Shown here piece after piece: positions 13,831 through 15,907 of a stretch of 15,907 nucleotides of DNA (position 1 is its first letter; every line of letters starts with the position of its first letter). The position numbers and the translations under genes were made by a program. This DNA comes from Chitinophagaceae bacterium. GTDB lineage: Bacteria; Bacteroidota; Bacteroidia; Chitinophagales; Chitinophagaceae. The DNA is taken from positions 3,091 to 18,997 of the forward strand of contig DOMR01000143.1 of assembly GCA_003509845.1 (NCBI GenBank), read 5' to 3'. The notes below the pieces were generated by a model, which had not been told where the DNA came from, did not search any database, and was given only the letters and a program-made list of their open reading frames with translations.

Positions 13831-15033
13831 ATGAACGTTAGCATGAACCTATCTTTAGATAATACCCAACATGCATTTGCCTATAAGTCAAATGCTGATT
13901 TACGTAAAGCCAATTTTTTATTTACTGTAATTCAAAGCCCATTAATTGTATCTATTGCAACCAATGTGACCCCCTTTTTAATGAAGTCTGGATTGCCTAT
14001 TAATGGCTTAATTCGGAGTACCATTTTCAAACAATTCGTTGGCGGAGAAACCTTAGAGGATTCGGCAAGAGTAACCAAGCAATTGGGATCTTATGGCGTG
14101 CAAGTGATATTGGATTATGGAGTAGAGGCAAAAGAAGGCGAGGAAAATTTTGATGCAGTCGCTGAAAAAATTATTGAAGCAGTTGAATTTGCTGCCACTG
14201 AAAAAAATGTGCCCTTTGTTAGTGTAAAATTAACAGGCTTGGCCAGCATGAATTTATTGGAAACTTTGAACGAAGCCCCTCGATTACGAAGTGGTATCCA
14301 TGATAGCGAAAGCCAAACTGCCGAGTGGGATAGGGTTAGAGAAAGAATGTATGCAATTTGTGATGTTGCCAATGAAAAAGGAATTGGCATTTTAATAGAT
14401 GCAGAGGAAACTTGGATTCAGGATCCGATCGATCGATTGGCCATTGAATTGATGGGTGTGTACAATAAAGAAAAAGTAGTGGTGTTTAATACCTATCAAT
14501 TGTATCGACACGATCGTTTACATTTTTTAAAAATTTCTCATCAGCTTGCAGTGGAAGGCAATTTTTTATTAGGTGCGAAATTAGTGCGAGGTGCCTATAT
14601 GGAAAAAGAAAGAGAACGCGCTTTAGCAATGAATTATCCTTCGCCTATTCATGATGATAAAAATGCTACAGATATCGATTTTGATGCTGCTACATTGTAT
14701 TGTATTCAAAACAAAGCAAACATTTCCTTGATTTTAGCTTCACATAATGAACACAGCAATTTAATTATTGCTACTAAAATGCAAGAATTAGGCATGTCTA
14801 ATAATGACCCAAAAGTGCACTTTTCACAATTGTTTGGGATGAGTGACCATATCAGCTTTAATATGGCTTTGGAAAATTACAATGTTAGTAAGTATTTGCC
14901 TTTTGGACCTATACAGGATGTGATTCCTTACTTGATGCGTCGTGCACAGGAAAACTCCAGTGTAAATGGTCAAACGAACCGTGAATTCTTGTTAATCAGA
15001 AAGGAATTAGCCAGAAGAAAGGCAAAAAAATGA
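13831..15033 (+). CDS. Monofunctional proline dehydrogenase (FAD-dependent)
   Basis: A 400-residue PRODH-domain enzyme that oxidises L-proline to delta-1-pyrroline-5-carboxylate with FAD and passes electrons to the quinone pool. The (beta-alpha)8 signatures are VKLTGLA (132-138), IDAEETW (189-195), AKLVRGAYMEKER (249-261), ASHNEHS (303-309), QLFGMSDH (333-340) and YLPFG (355-359), then RRAQEN (370-375), which carries the substrate-carboxylate arginines. No P5C dehydrogenase domain follows, so the second step of proline breakdown is encoded elsewhere. The length fits the eukaryote-like single-domain form common in Bacteroidota. Two in-frame ATGs (13831 and 13843) are possible starts; the promoter position leaves the choice open. 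The gene lies 35 bases before thyA and is probably co-transcribed with it. Confidence 0.94.
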   Translation: MNVSMNLSLDNTQHAFAYKSNADLRKANFLFTVIQSPLIVSIATNVTPFLMKSGLPINGLIRSTIFKQFVGGETLEDSARVTKQLGSYGVQVILDYGVEAKEGEENFDAVAEKIIEAVEFAATEKNVPFVSVKLTGLASMNLLETLNEAPRLRSGIHDSESQTAEWDRVRERMYAICDVANEKGIGILIDAEETWIQDPIDRLAIELMGVYNKEKVVVFNTYQLYRHDRLHFLKISHQLAVEGNFLLGAKLVRGAYMEKERERALAMNYPSPIHDDKNATDIDFDAATLYCIQNKANISLILASHNEHSNLIIATKMQELGMSNNDPKVHFSQLFGMSDHISFNMALENYNVSKYLPFGPIQDVIPYLMRRAQENSSVNGQTNREFLLIRKELARRKAKK

Positions 15034-15068
15034 TTTCTACATAATGGGTATTGGTTGTAAATTGCACT

Positions 15069-15863
15069 ATGCAACAATACCTGAATTTATTACAACATAT
15101 TATTGACGAAGGGACTCCGAAAACCGATCGAACGGGTACAGGAACCAAAAGTTGTTTTGGATATCAAATGCGATTTGATCTTTCCAAAGGCTTTCCTTTG
15201 GTCACTACCAAAAAGTTACATCTTAAAAGTATCATCTATGAATTATTATGGTTTTTAAAAGGAGATACTAATATTAAATATTTAAAAGACAACGGCGTTC
15301 GTATATGGGATGAGTGGGCGAATGAAAATGGTGACCTGGGTCCGGTATATGGAAAACAATGGCGCAGTTGGGAAGGGGCGAATGGGGTTGTAGTAGATCA
15401 AATTAAAGATTTAATTGATCAAATTAAAACGACACCCGATAGCAGACGATTAATTGTAAGCGCTTGGAATGTAGGTGATTTATCAAAGATGGCTTTGATG
15501 CCTTGTCATAATATGTTTCAGTTTTATGTAGCAGATGGCAAACTAAGTTGTCAATTATACCAACGTAGTGCGGATGTTTTTTTAGGTGTGCCTTTTAATA
15601 TAGCCTCCTATGCATTATTAACGATGATGGTTGCGCAGGTGTGCGATTTACAATATGGTGATTTTGTGCATAGTTTTGGCGATGTTCATCTGTATAATAA
15701 TCATGTGGAGCAAGCGCAATTGCAATTGTCCAGAACCACTTTCCCTTTACCTACTATGAAAATAAATCCAGCAGTGAAAGATATTTTTAGTTTTGAATTT
15801 AGCGATTTTACTTTGGAAGATTACCAATCACATCCTTCTATTAAAGCACCTGTAGCGGTATAA
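15069..15863 (+). CDS. thyA: Thymidylate synthase ThyA
   Basis: A 264-residue enzyme, the same length as E. coli ThyA, that methylates dUMP to dTMP using methylenetetrahydrofolate. MQQYLNLLQHIIDEG then DRTGTGT (20-26, with the phosphate-binding Arg21) marks the N-terminus. Paired arginines are at 126-127 (SRRL), the nucleophile is Cys146 in LMPCHNMFQFYV, CQLYQRSADVFLGVPFN (161-177) carries Asp169 and Asn177, and HLYNNH lies at 207-212. The C-terminus IKAPVAV matches the folate-closing tail. The ATG at 15069 is chosen over an in-frame TTG at 15051 because it aligns exactly with the family start. No Shine-Dalgarno sequence is seen. folA begins 12 bases downstream, giving the usual thyA-folA pair. 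Confidence 0.98.
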   Translation: MQQYLNLLQHIIDEGTPKTDRTGTGTKSCFGYQMRFDLSKGFPLVTTKKLHLKSIIYELLWFLKGDTNIKYLKDNGVRIWDEWANENGDLGPVYGKQWRSWEGANGVVVDQIKDLIDQIKTTPDSRRLIVSAWNVGDLSKMALMPCHNMFQFYVADGKLSCQLYQRSADVFLGVPFNIASYALLTMMVAQVCDLQYGDFVHSFGDVHLYNNHVEQAQLQLSRTTFPLPTMKINPAVKDIFSFEFSDFTLEDYQSHPSIKAPVAV

Positions 15864-15875
15864 AAATTTAGTATT

Positions 15876-15907
15876 ATGAATATTACCTTAGTCGTTGCTG
15901 CTTCTGA
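15876..15907 (+). CDS. folA: Dihydrofolate reductase, 5' end only (cut by window edge)
   Basis: Ten complete codons read MNITLVVAAS, followed by GA, which can begin a Glu or Asp codon. This matches the first beta strand of DHFR, typically a short Met-Xaa-Ile start leading into VAAS. The reading frame runs off the window. Its position 12 bases after thyA supports the call, since DHFR regenerates the tetrahydrofolate that ThyA oxidises and the two genes are adjacent in many bacteria. The fragment alone is too short for certainty. Confidence 0.8.
   Translation, partial: MNITLVVAAS

Noticed and set aside
15051..15068. TTG-initiated six-residue extension of ThyA
   Set aside because: The ATG at 15069 gives the exact 264-residue E. 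coli length and start, with Cys146 in register.

Overview
This AT-rich window reads as chromosomal DNA of a Bacteroidota bacterium, most likely a member of the Chitinophagaceae. Support comes from a TonB-receptor/DUF5689/secreted-nuclease cluster typical of the phylum, from start codons that mostly lack a Shine-Dalgarno sequence, and from a good -33/-7 promoter of the Bacteroidota type (TTTG-N19-nAnnTTTG) before the proline dehydrogenase gene. The family-level placement is inference. I see no mobile element, CRISPR array, tRNA or rRNA. Apart from the two genes cut by the window edges, every gene is intact, and no gene-free stretch exceeds about 130 bases.

Left part (1-4866): the 5' end of rpsF (ribosomal protein bS6) reads leftward behind a leader that can fold into two hairpins. 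Next comes a leftward secreted endonuclease/exonuclease/phosphatase-fold protein. Divergent from it are a TonB-receptor-like outer-membrane barrel and a DUF5689 OB-fold lipoprotein, separated by a 15-bp-period tandem repeat. Together these three look like a surface system that cuts, binds and imports nucleic acid or another phosphoester polymer; this is the least characterised part of the window.

Middle (4942-10324): htpG (Hsp90) faces recJ across a strong bidirectional terminator. A leftward cluster follows: a HAD sugar-phosphate phosphatase (HxpB/YniC-like), a long-chain polyprenyl diphosphate synthase (menaquinone side chain) and recJ. The synthase stop and the recJ start overlap as TAATG.

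Right part (10414-15907): a divergent PlsC-like acyltransferase (HX5D and FPQGTT in place of the usual HX4D and FPEGTR), a hotdog acyl-CoA thioesterase, an enolase-superfamily dipeptide epimerase starting with TTG, and a divergent short-chain dehydrogenase whose catalytic serine is replaced by glycine. A perfect 8-2-8 inverted repeat lies between those last two. A rightward run then holds monofunctional proline dehydrogenase, thyA and the start of folA; thyA-folA is the classic dTMP/tetrahydrofolate pair.

Most of the window is housekeeping. The points most worth a second look are the nuclease-receptor-OB lipoprotein set, the rpsF leader, the 15-bp repeat, the altered active-site motifs in the acyltransferase and the dehydrogenase, and the inverted repeat at 13011-13028.
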